From JANXYW01 sp964458665 (GTDB taxonomy: Bacteria; Chloroflexota; Dehalococcoidia; DSTF01; JACRBR01), in the NCBI GenBank assembly GCA_964458665.1, contig CAYWOO010000192.1, positions 25,027 to 89,026 of the forward strand: a stretch of DNA of 64,000 nt, in the 5' to 3' direction. Below, piece after piece: positions 26,200-34,574 of the stretch. The notes beneath the pieces were generated by a model, which made no database searches, was not told the DNA's origin, and saw only the letters and a list, made by a program, of their open reading frames with translations. The position numbers and the translations under genes are program-made. Numbering within the stretch: position 1 is the stretch's first letter; every line of letters begins with the position of its first letter.

Positions 26200-27501
26200 A
26201 TGGAACCGCAGATTCGCTACTGCACGACAAGCGACGGTGTCAGCATCGCCTGGGCGGAGATGGGCCAGGGGCCGCCGCTGCTGCTGTGCGGCCCAACGCC
26301 GTTAACGCATGTGCAAGAGCTGCCCGCGATCTACGAACACTTCTTTGGCCAGCTGGCGCGCTCCTGCCGCTTGATCTGGTTCGATACGCGAGGAACTGGG
26401 ATGTCCGAACGCGACGTTACGGACGTGTCTGCCGCGACGCTGCTGATGGATGCCGAAGCCGTAATCAATGCCGCGCAGGTCGACCAATTTGCCGTGTGGT
26501 GTTGGGGGAACTTATTGGCGTTATCGACGGCCCTCCACCTTGCAACCGAACATCCCAATCGAGTTACACATCTTGTTCTTAGGTCGCCGTTCCAAAGTAT
26601 GCGCGACGCGGCGGACACGCCGTACGCCAAGACGGGCATGGCGCTCGCGGAGGCAGACTGGCCTTCCTACGTAGCGGCCGCGTTTCTCGTCCTGAAGATA
26701 TCGACAGCGGTCACCCCCGCGGCCGACCTGCTGGCAAAGGCCGCTACTCTCTGGGCAGATCCCTCCGCGGGCCTTCTGTACAAGAGATTGGAGGAGGCCA
26801 CAGATCTGGGCGACCGCCTTGCGCGGGTACGCCAACCGACGCTTGTTCTGACGGGAGAAAAGGACGTCATCCCCGTCCGCGCCAGCCAGCGTGCTGCCGC
26901 GAAGATCCCGGGGGCGCAATTTCGGCAATTCTCCGAGAGTGGAATCGACGCGGGACTGGCGTTCCTCGGGCTATCCACGCCCACCACGAGCGCCCCCGCC
27001 GCGCCCTCGGGTATGGCCGTCGTTCTCTTCACCGACATCGTTGACTCCACGGCACTGACGGAGAGGCTGGGCGACACGGTGTTCCGCACGGCATCGCGGG
27101 CGCTCGACGAAGGGATGCGCGCAGCGATGCGAGAGTCAGGCGGCACGCCGGTGGAGGGCAAGGTGCTCGGCGATGGCGTTATGGGGGTGTTCACGTCGGC
27201 GTCGCAGGCGATCGACGCCGCCCGGCGCTGCATCGAACTGAGCGCCGCGAGCGAATTGCGGCTGCACGTCGGCCTCCACGCCGGTGACGTGATCCACGAA
27301 GCGGGCAACGTCTATGGCGGCGCCGTCAACATCGCGTCGCGCATCTGCGGGCTGTCGGCTCCAGGTCAGGTGCTCGTGTCGGACACCGTGCGCGGTCTCG
27401 CGCGCACGTCGGCGGGTGTGGAGTTCGAGGATCGCGGCGAACAGGCGCTCAAGGGCATCGACGACGCCGTGCGGGTGTACGAAGTGCGGTGGCGGGAGTG
27501 A
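26200..27501 (+). CDS. Hydrolase-like/class III nucleotide cyclase fusion, paralog 1
   Basis: A 433-residue protein with an alpha/beta-hydrolase-like domain (about residues 1-255) and a class III adenylate/guanylate cyclase domain (about 270-433). Cyclase residues are the metal Asp279 (VLFTDIVDST), Asp325 with the preceding Lys (EGKVLGDGVMGVF), and Asn and Arg in GGAVNIASRI. The usual base-selecting Asp is Asn (AGNVYGG). The nucleophile elbow, normally GxSxG, reads GNLLA, so the hydrolase part is probably a sensor. It is the first of three genes coupled in a row. Confidence 0.88.
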   Translation: MEPQIRYCTTSDGVSIAWAEMGQGPPLLLCGPTPLTHVQELPAIYEHFFGQLARSCRLIWFDTRGTGMSERDVTDVSAATLLMDAEAVINAAQVDQFAVWCWGNLLALSTALHLATEHPNRVTHLVLRSPFQSMRDAADTPYAKTGMALAEADWPSYVAAAFLVLKISTAVTPAADLLAKAATLWADPSAGLLYKRLEEATDLGDRLARVRQPTLVLTGEKDVIPVRASQRAAAKIPGAQFRQFSESGIDAGLAFLGLSTPTTSAPAAPSGMAVVLFTDIVDSTALTERLGDTVFRTASRALDEGMRAAMRESGGTPVEGKVLGDGVMGVFTSASQAIDAARRCIELSAASELRLHVGLHAGDVIHEAGNVYGGAVNIASRICGLSAPGQVLVSDTVRGLARTSAGVEFEDRGEQALKGIDDAVRVYEVRWRE

Positions 27502-27503
27502 GC

Positions 27504-28862
27504 ATGGAACCGCAGATCCGCTACTGCACGACCTCAGATGGCGCCAGCATCGCCTACGCGACGATGGGCGCGGGCCCGGTGGTGATCATGCCGCCGACGG
27601 TATATTCCTTTTCCGGACGGCAGCGCGTATTTCCGGGCCATCGGCTGCTGTGCAACGCGATCGCCGGGCGGTTCACACTGGCGCAATACGACCACCGAGG
27701 CATGGGCCTATCCGGGCGCGAACGCCGCGAGTCCGACCTGGATGCGCGCCTTCTGGATCTCGATGCTGTGGTGCGTGCCGTTGGCGCGGAGACGTTCGCG
27801 CTGTACGGCGGAGGGTTCAGCGGACTGACCGCAATGGCGTACACGGCGCGGCATCGTGAGCGCGTCACGTGTCTTGTCGTCGCGGATTCATACGCGAGAG
27901 GTGGGCAGTTCTATCGCGAGAATCCGATGGGACAGATAATCGATGCGCTCGGTGTCGTGACGGCCGAGCAGTGGCCCATCGTCACAAACATGATTGGGAC
28001 CCGCGCCCGCGCTGACGACGACGATCCGCTGTCGGCGCGGGCAATCGGAGCACTGATACGGGAGACGTGGGACCCGGATGCGTTCCTGGCGCACCGGCAG
28101 GTCGGACGTCAGATGGATGTGTCGGCGGAACTTTCGGCGATCGCCGTTTCAACGCTCATCGTAGCGACCGGTGCAGTCCAAGCTTCGTTCGAGCATTCTC
28201 GCGAGCTCGCGGCGGCGATTCCGGGCGCGCGATTGATGCGTGTTGTGTCGCGCTGGGCGGGCTGGGACGAACGCGACTACGCCACGGTAGTCGCGTTCCT
28301 TCGTGAGCACGCGCCGTCCGTCGAGACAGCCGCTGCGCCGACTGCGAGCGCGCCTATCGCCGCCCCTTCCGGCATGGTCGTGGTCCTCTTCACCGACATC
28401 GTCGACTCAACCGCACTGACGGAGCGGCTGGGCGACACGGTGTTCCGCACGGCGTCGCGCGCGCTCGACGAAGGGATGCGCGCGGCGATGCAGGAGGCGG
28501 GCGGCACGCCGGTCGAGGGTAAGGTGCTGGGCGATGGCGTCATGGGCGTGTTCACGTCGGCGTCGCTGGCGATCGCCGCCGCCCGGCGCTGCATCGAACT
28601 CAGCGCAGAGAGCGAACTGCAGCTCCATGTCGGCCTCCATGCCGGTGACGTGATCCACGAAGCGGGCAACGTCTACGGCGGCGCCGTCAACATCGCCTCG
28701 CGCATCTGCGGGCTCTCGGCGCCGGGTGAGGTGCTCGTGTCGGGAACCGTGCGCGAGCTGGCACGAACGTCTGCGGGCGTCGAGTTCGAGGATCGCGGGG
28801 AGCAGGAGATGAAGGGCGTGGGGGAGCCGGTGCGGGTGTACGCGGTGCGAGGCGCCGAATGA
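27504..28862 (+). CDS. Hydrolase-like/class III nucleotide cyclase fusion, paralog 2
   Basis: A 452-residue paralog with the same N-terminal block (MEPQIRYCTTSDGASIAY). Its cyclase domain is close to paralog 1 (VLFTDIVDST, EGKVLGDGVMGVF, GGAVNIASRI). The nucleophile elbow reads GGGFS, again without the catalytic Ser at the aligned position. ATG at 27504 follows the previous stop by 2 nt, with GGGAG a few bases before it. The near-identity of the cyclase halves against divergent N-domains suggests duplication followed by divergence of the sensor. Confidence 0.88.
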   Translation: MEPQIRYCTTSDGASIAYATMGAGPVVIMPPTVYSFSGRQRVFPGHRLLCNAIAGRFTLAQYDHRGMGLSGRERRESDLDARLLDLDAVVRAVGAETFALYGGGFSGLTAMAYTARHRERVTCLVVADSYARGGQFYRENPMGQIIDALGVVTAEQWPIVTNMIGTRARADDDDPLSARAIGALIRETWDPDAFLAHRQVGRQMDVSAELSAIAVSTLIVATGAVQASFEHSRELAAAIPGARLMRVVSRWAGWDERDYATVVAFLREHAPSVETAAAPTASAPIAAPSGMVVVLFTDIVDSTALTERLGDTVFRTASRALDEGMRAAMQEAGGTPVEGKVLGDGVMGVFTSASLAIAAARRCIELSAESELQLHVGLHAGDVIHEAGNVYGGAVNIASRICGLSAPGEVLVSGTVRELARTSAGVEFEDRGEQEMKGVGEPVRVYAVRGAE

Positions 28863-30190
28863 GCACGACAGATCCCCAGGTCCGCTACTGCACGACCTCC
28901 GATGGCGTCCAAATCGCGTACGTCGTTGATGGCAGCGGTCCGGGCATCCCGGTCATCTGCATGGGCGCACCCTTTACCGACGTGCGACCGTCCTACTGGG
29001 AAGAGTTCGGCTTGACGACCATCGGCGGCGTTTCGCGAGACGCGCGGCCGGTGGCATGGTTCGACTTTCGCGGATGCGGCATCTCCGAGAGAAATGTCGA
29101 AGACGTCTCCATGGACGCCCTCGAGCTGGATCTTTACGCCGTGATCGAGCGGCTCGATTGGCCGCGGTTCTCGCTGATGGCGATGGCCATGACCGGCCCG
29201 CTCGTCATGAAGTACGCGGCCGAGCATCCCGATCGTGTCGCCAGCCTTGTACTCCGGGAGACGTACGCGCGCGCCGCGGAGATGGGGCGCATCCCCCGCA
29301 TGCGGGCACTGGGGTTGCTCCTGCGTGAGGACTACGAGTCCTACATGATGTTGATGGTCGCGACAAATGGCTGGTTGAGCGAGGGCGCGCGCCTGATGAA
29401 GCTCTTCGCCGGCGCGACAACCGAGGAGATGTGCCGCATGTATGCGGCCGCTTCACCGACGTTCAACGCGAACATGTTCGTCGACAAGATCCAGGCCCGT
29501 ACGCTCGTGATCGGCCGCGATGACATGCCCGTGCCGAGCGGCGACATGCTTCGCCAGCTGGGAGGGCGCATCCGTGACGCACGCGTCGTCATGGAAGCGG
29601 GCGGCTTCGCGCGAGACGGCCCTGCGGTGGAGCAGTTCCTGGCCGAAGACGATCCTGGTGCCGCGGCGCCAGCGCCGACAACTCCCACCGGTACGCGCAC
29701 GGTGCTGTTCACCGACATCGTCGGCCACACCGAGATGATGCAGCGCCTCGGCGACGCGAAGGGGCGTGACGTGCTGCGCGAACATGAGCGCATCACGCGC
29801 GAAACGCTGAAGCAGCACGGCGGCGCGGAAGTGAAAACGATGGGCGACGGATTCATGGCGTCGTTCGGCAGCGTGACGTCGGCAATGGAGTGCGCGATCG
29901 CGCTCCAGCGAGCGTTCGCTGCGCACACAGATTCAATGCCGGAACCGCTGCACGTCCGCGTCGGCCTCAACGCCGGCGAGCCCATCGAAGAAGACGGGGA
30001 TCTCTTCGGCGCGACTGTCATCCTCGCGTCACGCATCGCAGCGAAGGCGGGCGCCGGCGAGATCCTCGTACCGGACACCGTGCGCGGATTGCTGTCGGGG
30101 AAGGGATTCGTGTTCGGCGATCGCGGTGAGTTCGTGCCGAAGGGCTTCGATGAAGGCGTGCGGCTGTGGGATGTACGTTGGCGGGAATGA
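28859..30190 (+). CDS. Hydrolase-like/class III nucleotide cyclase fusion, paralog 3
   Basis: A 443-residue paralog starting in the ATGA overlap with paralog 2. The N-domain keeps the QVRYCTTSDGVQIAY start and the hydrolase fold, but the nucleophile elbow reads AMAMT. Its cyclase domain is a second subtype shared with paralog 4: VLFTDIVGHTEMM, EVKTMGDGFMASF, and DLFGATVILASRI. Here the base-selecting Asp is present, but the transition-state Asn is Ile. Activity may therefore differ from paralogs 1 and 2. Confidence 0.88.
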   Translation: MSTTDPQVRYCTTSDGVQIAYVVDGSGPGIPVICMGAPFTDVRPSYWEEFGLTTIGGVSRDARPVAWFDFRGCGISERNVEDVSMDALELDLYAVIERLDWPRFSLMAMAMTGPLVMKYAAEHPDRVASLVLRETYARAAEMGRIPRMRALGLLLREDYESYMMLMVATNGWLSEGARLMKLFAGATTEEMCRMYAAASPTFNANMFVDKIQARTLVIGRDDMPVPSGDMLRQLGGRIRDARVVMEAGGFARDGPAVEQFLAEDDPGAAAPAPTTPTGTRTVLFTDIVGHTEMMQRLGDAKGRDVLREHERITRETLKQHGGAEVKTMGDGFMASFGSVTSAMECAIALQRAFAAHTDSMPEPLHVRVGLNAGEPIEEDGDLFGATVILASRIAAKAGAGEILVPDTVRGLLSGKGFVFGDRGEFVPKGFDEGVRLWDVRWRE

Positions 30191-30603
30191 TCGATCACGC
30201 GACGACGGACCGACCGACAGCTTCGACTGGATCTCTCAGGGTCACGTTCGCACAATCGTCATCAGATGCCCGGCGGGCATGAGCACCGGATTGGTTTGTA
30301 AGTCGTGGGAGTTCGTGATCGCGGCAGATTCGGGTGACCATCGGACACGAATTGAAGCGTGAAACTTCTAATCCGTCGGTCCAGGGTTCGAGTCCGTGAG
30401 GGCCCACCATGCATTTCGTTTTTCAGACTATCCTTGGTGCCGGGGCGACCGGCTCGAACGGCGCGCCTACGTGGCCCTGGTCTCTTTCGCGGAACGGACA
30501 TTGACCGTGCGCCTTGGATCGGCGAGTGTTCCGATCAGGCTCCCATCACGGGCCGCTGAAGAGCATGTGAATCGCGGACAGAGAACCTGGGAGGTTGAGG
30601 GCA
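30191..30603. other. Gap with a tRNA fragment, otherwise featureless
   Basis: Apart from the tRNA-Arg 3' fragment at 30364-30409 I see no gene, terminator or repeat. Short minus-strand open frames here are products of the tRNA sequence. Confidence 0.6.
30364..30409 (+). pseudogene. 3' fragment of tRNA-Arg(UCU), possible attachment-site remnant
   Basis: The sequence begins in the anticodon loop (ACTTCTAATCCG), continues through variable and T-arm (GGGTTCGAGTCC) and ends with the encoded CCA. No 5' half lies upstream: the expected GGGCCC acceptor strand is absent and the 5' anticodon stem is replaced by GTGAA. The T-stem has a G-G mismatch (CAGGG against CCGTG). It is thus a partial copy, of the length typical for integrase core sites. 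No integrase lies nearby. Confidence 0.65.
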
Positions 30604-31710
30604 ATGGCTGACATTACGATTCCCCGTACGCCGGCTGACGTCACCGCGGAATGGCTGACCGCCGCGCTTCGCGGGACGGCGACGATCACGAAGTCGAGCG
30701 TCACGTCGTTCGATATGGAGCCCGACATCGCGGCGGGCGCCGGGTTCATGGGGCAGCTGGCGCGCGTCAAGCTGCACTACGACCAGCCCGAGCCGGGCGC
30801 GCCGGCGGTGCTGATCGCCAAGTTTCCGACGTATGGCCCGGAGAACCGCGCCATCGCCGACATGTTCCGCATGTATGAGACCGAGACGCGGTTCTACGAG
30901 GAGGTCGCGGGCAAGGTTGAACTGCGGACGCCGCGGCGCTACCACAGCGCCCGCGCCGCGGACAGCACGGACTTCATCCTGCTCATGGAGGATCTCGCAC
31001 CTGCGCGCGTCGGCGACCAGGTCGTCGGGTGCTCGAGGGCGCAGGCGGAGTTGGCGATCCGCGAGCTGGCGAAGTTCCACGCGACGTGGTGGGAGAGCCC
31101 ACGGCTCGCCGAGCTGGATTGGGTGTGGCCGTTCAACCATCCCGTGCGCTCGGCGGCGGCCCAGGGCGCCTACGCGGCAGCCTGGGGGCCGTTCAAGCAG
31201 ATCTGGGCGAAGCAGGTGCCCGCGGATGTGTTGGCGATCGGCGAACAGTTTCACGATGCGCTCCCTAAACTCCTCGACCGGCTCGCTGCGCATCCCGTGA
31301 CGATCACGCACGGCGACTACCGCCTCGATAACCTCTTCTTCGCGACGCCCGAGGGTGGCGATCCGCTGGCCGTCGTCGACTGGCAGATCATCGCGCTTGG
31401 CAGCGGCCCCTTCGATGTCGCCTACTTCATGGCGGGCGCGGTGCCGCCGGAGGACCGCAGGGCGATGGAGATGGATCTCCTCCGCATGTATCACGGCATC
31501 CTCCTGGAGCGCGGGGTGAAGGACTACAGCTTTGACCAGTGCCTGCTCGACTACCGCAGGGCGGCGATGTTCTGCTGGCAGTACGCGGTGATCATCGTCG
31601 GGACGCTCGACGCCTCGAACGAGCGGGGACTGGCGCTGCAAGCCACCGTCCTCGAGCGTTTTGTTTCGATCATCGTCGACCTGAACGCGGGGGAGCTGTT
31701 GTCGGCATGA
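30604..31710 (+). CDS. Aminoglycoside-phosphotransferase-like / ecdysteroid-kinase-like protein
   Basis: A 368-residue eukaryotic-kinase-like fold phosphotransferase. The catalytic loop is THGDYRLDNLFF (HxDxxxxN form) and the metal Asp is in AVVDWQIIALG. The N-lobe contains the Lys strand VLIAKFPTYGP, and LLMEDLAPARVGDQ is the hinge region typical of the ecdysteroid kinase-like (DUF1679) group. The small-molecule substrate is not known. ATG at 30604 has GGGAGG 11 nt upstream. It interrupts the row of cyclase genes and shares their strand. Confidence 0.85.
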   Translation: MADITIPRTPADVTAEWLTAALRGTATITKSSVTSFDMEPDIAAGAGFMGQLARVKLHYDQPEPGAPAVLIAKFPTYGPENRAIADMFRMYETETRFYEEVAGKVELRTPRRYHSARAADSTDFILLMEDLAPARVGDQVVGCSRAQAELAIRELAKFHATWWESPRLAELDWVWPFNHPVRSAAAQGAYAAAWGPFKQIWAKQVPADVLAIGEQFHDALPKLLDRLAAHPVTITHGDYRLDNLFFATPEGGDPLAVVDWQIIALGSGPFDVAYFMAGAVPPEDRRAMEMDLLRMYHGILLERGVKDYSFDQCLLDYRRAAMFCWQYAVIIVGTLDASNERGLALQATVLERFVSIIVDLNAGELLSA

Positions 31711-31765
31711 TGCGCCGGGCGACTACCATTCGGAGAGTCGGCCATCGGTACGGTGCAGGAGACGC

Positions 31766-33229
31766 ATGACCATCGAAGCGCGCATTGAATACGTCACGAC
31801 GGACGAGGGCGTGAGCCTCGCCTGCACGAAGTTTGGCAGCGGGCCGCCGCTCATCTTTCACTTCTCTGGTCCGTATGTTTCGCACTTCGAGATGGAGTTC
31901 GAGTTTCCTCCCGTACAGGCGGCCTGCGAGGCACTCGCGCGTGTGGCTACGGTTATCCGATACGACTTCCGAAACACGGGATTATCGACGAGAGGCGTCG
32001 AGGACGTCTCCGTCGCGGCGCATGTCCGCGATCTGGACGCCGTGATGCGGCACTTCCAGCTCGAGTCTGCCGCGCTCCTGTACCCGTTTCATGCTGCGAA
32101 GATTGCCGTCGAGTACGCCGCCGCGCAACCCGAGCGCGTGACCGCGCTCGTGCTCTGGGCGGCGAACCTGGACGCTGCGGGATCCCGATGGGGGACGCCC
32201 GTGACCGACATTCTGAAGGCAGCGCTGCGCCTGGGACACGAAGCGTACGCGTCGCTTTTTGCGGTGATGACCGTCGGGCTCGAGGCTCACGCGAATGCTG
32301 CTTGGTACGCGCGATGGGTCTGTGAAGCTTCGAATCTCGATGACTTAATCCGCGTCGAGGCAGCAATCCACGCGCACAACTCCCGTGAAGCCGCCGTGCG
32401 AGTGCGGACGCCAACGCTCTTCGCGAGCCGGCGCTTGCCCTTTTACAACCTCGGCCCTCCAAGCCCGGAGATGATTCGCGAGCATCGTGCGTTAACAACA
32501 CACATCGCTGCAACGATCCCCGGCGCCCAGTCGGCCTCGTTCGACGGAACCTCCGCGTGGATCTCGGGCGACGAGTTCGTCACTGGCCGGATCCCGAAGT
32601 TTCTCAACGAGATCCTCGCGAAAGGAGATCCGCAGGGAATCGACTCAGCTGCACCGACATCCGGCGGCCTCCGAACGGTGCTCTTCACCGACATCGTCGG
32701 CCACACGGAGATGATGCGGCGGCTGGGCGACGCGAAGGGACGCGACGTGCTGCGCGAGCACGAACGGATCACGCGCGAGACGCTGAAGGCGCATGGCGGC
32801 GCGGAAGTGAAGACGATGGGCGACGGGTTCATGGCGTCGTTCGGCAGCGTCACGTCGGCGATGGAGTGCGCGATCGCGTTGCAGCGGGCCTTCGACGGAG
32901 CCCTCACCTCGCCACGGCGAGTCGATGACCGGCCCTCCGGGCCACCTTCTCCTAGAGGGGGAGAGGGACGCGGGAACGACGAGCGTATCGCGATCCGGAT
33001 CGGGTTGAACGCCGGGGAGCCGATCGAGGAAGACGGCGACCTGTTCGGTGCGACGGTGATCCTGGCGTCGCGCATTGCCGCGAAGGCGGGGGCTGGGGAA
33101 ATCTTCATCCCGGAACCGGTGCGGCACTTGCTCTCCGGTAAGGCGTTCGCGTTCTCGGATCGCGGCGAGTACGCGATGAAGGGCTTCGACGATTCCGTGC
33201 GACTGTACGAAGTCCGCTGGCGGGAGTAG
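31766..33229 (+). CDS. Hydrolase-like/class III nucleotide cyclase fusion, paralog 4 with repeat insertion
   Basis: A 487-residue paralog of the three genes before. The N-domain is the most divergent (elbow YPFHA, no Ser). The cyclase domain is of the paralog 3 subtype (VLFTDIVGHTEMM, EVKTMGDGFMASF, GATVILASRI). Between ALQRAF and the strand IAIRIGLNAGEP it carries about 22 extra residues (RPSGPPSPRGGEGRG) compared with paralog 3; these are encoded by an intergenic-type palindromic repeat kept in frame. The insert lies in a surface loop of the fold, so function may survive. AGGAGA precedes the ATG. Confidence 0.88.
   Translation: MTIEARIEYVTTDEGVSLACTKFGSGPPLIFHFSGPYVSHFEMEFEFPPVQAACEALARVATVIRYDFRNTGLSTRGVEDVSVAAHVRDLDAVMRHFQLESAALLYPFHAAKIAVEYAAAQPERVTALVLWAANLDAAGSRWGTPVTDILKAALRLGHEAYASLFAVMTVGLEAHANAAWYARWVCEASNLDDLIRVEAAIHAHNSREAAVRVRTPTLFASRRLPFYNLGPPSPEMIREHRALTTHIAATIPGAQSASFDGTSAWISGDEFVTGRIPKFLNEILAKGDPQGIDSAAPTSGGLRTVLFTDIVGHTEMMRRLGDAKGRDVLREHERITRETLKAHGGAEVKTMGDGFMASFGSVTSAMECAIALQRAFDGALTSPRRVDDRPSGPPSPRGGEGRGNDERIAIRIGLNAGEPIEEDGDLFGATVILASRIAAKAGAGEIFIPEPVRHLLSGKAFAFSDRGEYAMKGFDDSVRLYEVRWRE
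32901..32968. repeat. CTCACC/CTCTCC palindromic repeat inside the fourth cyclase gene
   Basis: CCCTCACC ... CGGCCCTCCGGGCCACC ... CTCCTAGAGGGGGAGAGGGA matches the intergenic element at 12033-12080 with a small extra hairpin (TCGCCACGGCGA) in the middle. Its absence from the equivalent place in paralog 3 shows it is an insertion. Confidence 0.85.
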
Positions 33230-33295
33230 TTGAGTCCGCGAGGCCTCTGCCGTCGTGCGCTCAACCGCACGAGCGGCTGAACGACGGAGGTGACG

Positions 33296-33837
33296 ATGCG
33301 CAAGATTGTGGCCGGGTTGTTCATCACGCTGGACGTCGTCGTCGAGTCGCCGTCGGACTGGTGGCGCTTCGATGACGAGATGGGCGAGATATTCGCCGCT
33401 GGTCTGGCGCAGGCCGACGCCGTGCTGTTGAGCCGGCGCACGTACCTGCAGTTCGCCGAGCTGTGGCCGCAACAGGGTAGCGGGTCGCCGATGGCGGCGT
33501 TCCTGAACGGCGTTCCGAAGCACGTCGTCTCAAACACGCTGGGTTCGCCGCGTGGGCGAACTCAAGCCTGGTCACGGGCGACCTCGTCGAGGAGATCACG
33601 AAGCTCAAGCAGCAGTCCGGCAAGAACATCCAGATGCCCGGCAGCCCGACGCTCGTGCGGTCGCTGCTGTGCGCGGGGCTGCTCGATGAGCTGTCGCTGA
33701 TGGTGCACCCGATCGTGCTCGGCTCCGGCATGCGGCTGTTCGACGACGTCGCGAGCCCTGTGGCGCTGACGCTCGCCGATTCGCGGGCGCTCGGAAGCGG
33801 CGTGGTTTCCGTGACGTACCGGCCGGAGCGCGCGTAA
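33296..33837 (+). pseudogene. RibD/DHFR-like reductase, frameshifted
   Basis: The N-terminal part (MRKIVAGLFITLDVVVESP, DAVLLSRRTYLQFAELW) and the C-terminal part (GSPTLVRSLLCAGLLDEL, SLMVHPIVLGSGMRLFDD) both belong to the bacterial RibD C-terminal/dihydrofolate-reductase-like family (YyaP-like, NADPH-dependent). They lie in different frames. The switch occurs near 33550: after NTLGSP the expected WANSSLVTGDLVEEITKLK is in the next frame, so one base is missing. GGAGG precedes the ATG at 33296. It is a real frameshift or a sequence error; the rest would give about 180 residues. Confidence 0.8.
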
Positions 33838-34332
33838 TTGACCGAGCGCGCGCGCACGATCGCGACCCTCCACCTGACGTGCGGACTGCCGTGCGCAGGA
33901 AAAACGACGCTGGCGCGAGAGATCGAGCAGCGCGGTGCGCTGCGGCTGACGTCGGACGAGTGGATCAAGCGGCTGTACGGCGATGACCCGGCGGCGCCGC
34001 GGGACGAGGCGATCCGGAGTGGCACTGAGGCGGCGCTGTTGGACGTCGCGATGCGCGTGCTGTCGCTCGGCGTCGACGTCGTGCTCGATTTCGGCGTATG
34101 GGCCCGCAGCGAGCGCGAGGAGATGCGTGCGAAGGCGGCAGCCGTGGGCGCACGGAGCGAACTGCATCTGCGGGACGCGCCGCTGGACGTGCTGATCGCC
34201 CGCGTGGCGGCGCGCAACGCCGACCTGCCGCCGGGAACGTTCGCCATCGATGAGGCGGAGATGCGGTTGTGGGCGACGTTGTTCGAGCGCCCGGATGCGG
34301 ATGAGCTGCGGCGGCGAGAGCCGGGAGCGTAG
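33838..34332 (+). CDS. Small P-loop kinase (AAA_33/zeta-toxin-like)
   Basis: A 164-residue nucleotide-binding protein. Walker A is CGLPCAGKTTLAREIEQRG, followed by LTSDEWIKRLYGDD as in the AAA_33 group of small kinases. VDVVLDFGVWARSEREEMR is the second phosphate-region motif, and a LID-like Arg stretch (LIARVAARNADLP) follows. The TTG start directly abuts the stop of the RibD-like gene, so the pair is likely co-transcribed. The substrate is unknown; antibiotic or nucleoside kinases and zeta toxins share this fold. Confidence 0.75.
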   Translation: MTERARTIATLHLTCGLPCAGKTTLAREIEQRGALRLTSDEWIKRLYGDDPAAPRDEAIRSGTEAALLDVAMRVLSLGVDVVLDFGVWARSEREEMRAKAAAVGARSELHLRDAPLDVLIARVAARNADLPPGTFAIDEAEMRLWATLFERPDADELRRREPGA

Positions 34333-34358
34333 CTCCGCGCGTTGCGCCAGGACGCGCA

Positions 34359-34525
34359 CCTCACCCCGGCCTATCGGCGGGACCCCACCTCCGCGCTTCG
34401 CGCTGGTCCTCTCCGCCCGGCGGAGAGGAGTGGCGAACGATATCGTGCGTGGCCGGATGTTCTCACGGGTGCGGGTGGCATCGGCGGGCGGTACGGGCAG
34501 GGCGGACACACAAGTCCGCCCCTAT
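34359..34525. repeat. CTCACCCC element and TAGGGGCGGAC hairpin
   Basis: A palindromic element with the long CCGCGCTTCGCGC insert lies at 34359-34432, then a GGGCGGACACACAAGTCCGCCC hairpin at 34497-34525. Confidence 0.8.
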
Positions 34526-34574
34526 GGTGATCGATCGTGGACAGTTGGACTGGTCATACGGCAGGAGGTTACGG

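Noticed and set aside
30191..30409. tRNA-Arg with an intron in the anticodon loop
   Set aside because: No 5' exon with the needed acceptor strand or D-arm was found in the 200 bases upstream, so a fragment is the better reading.
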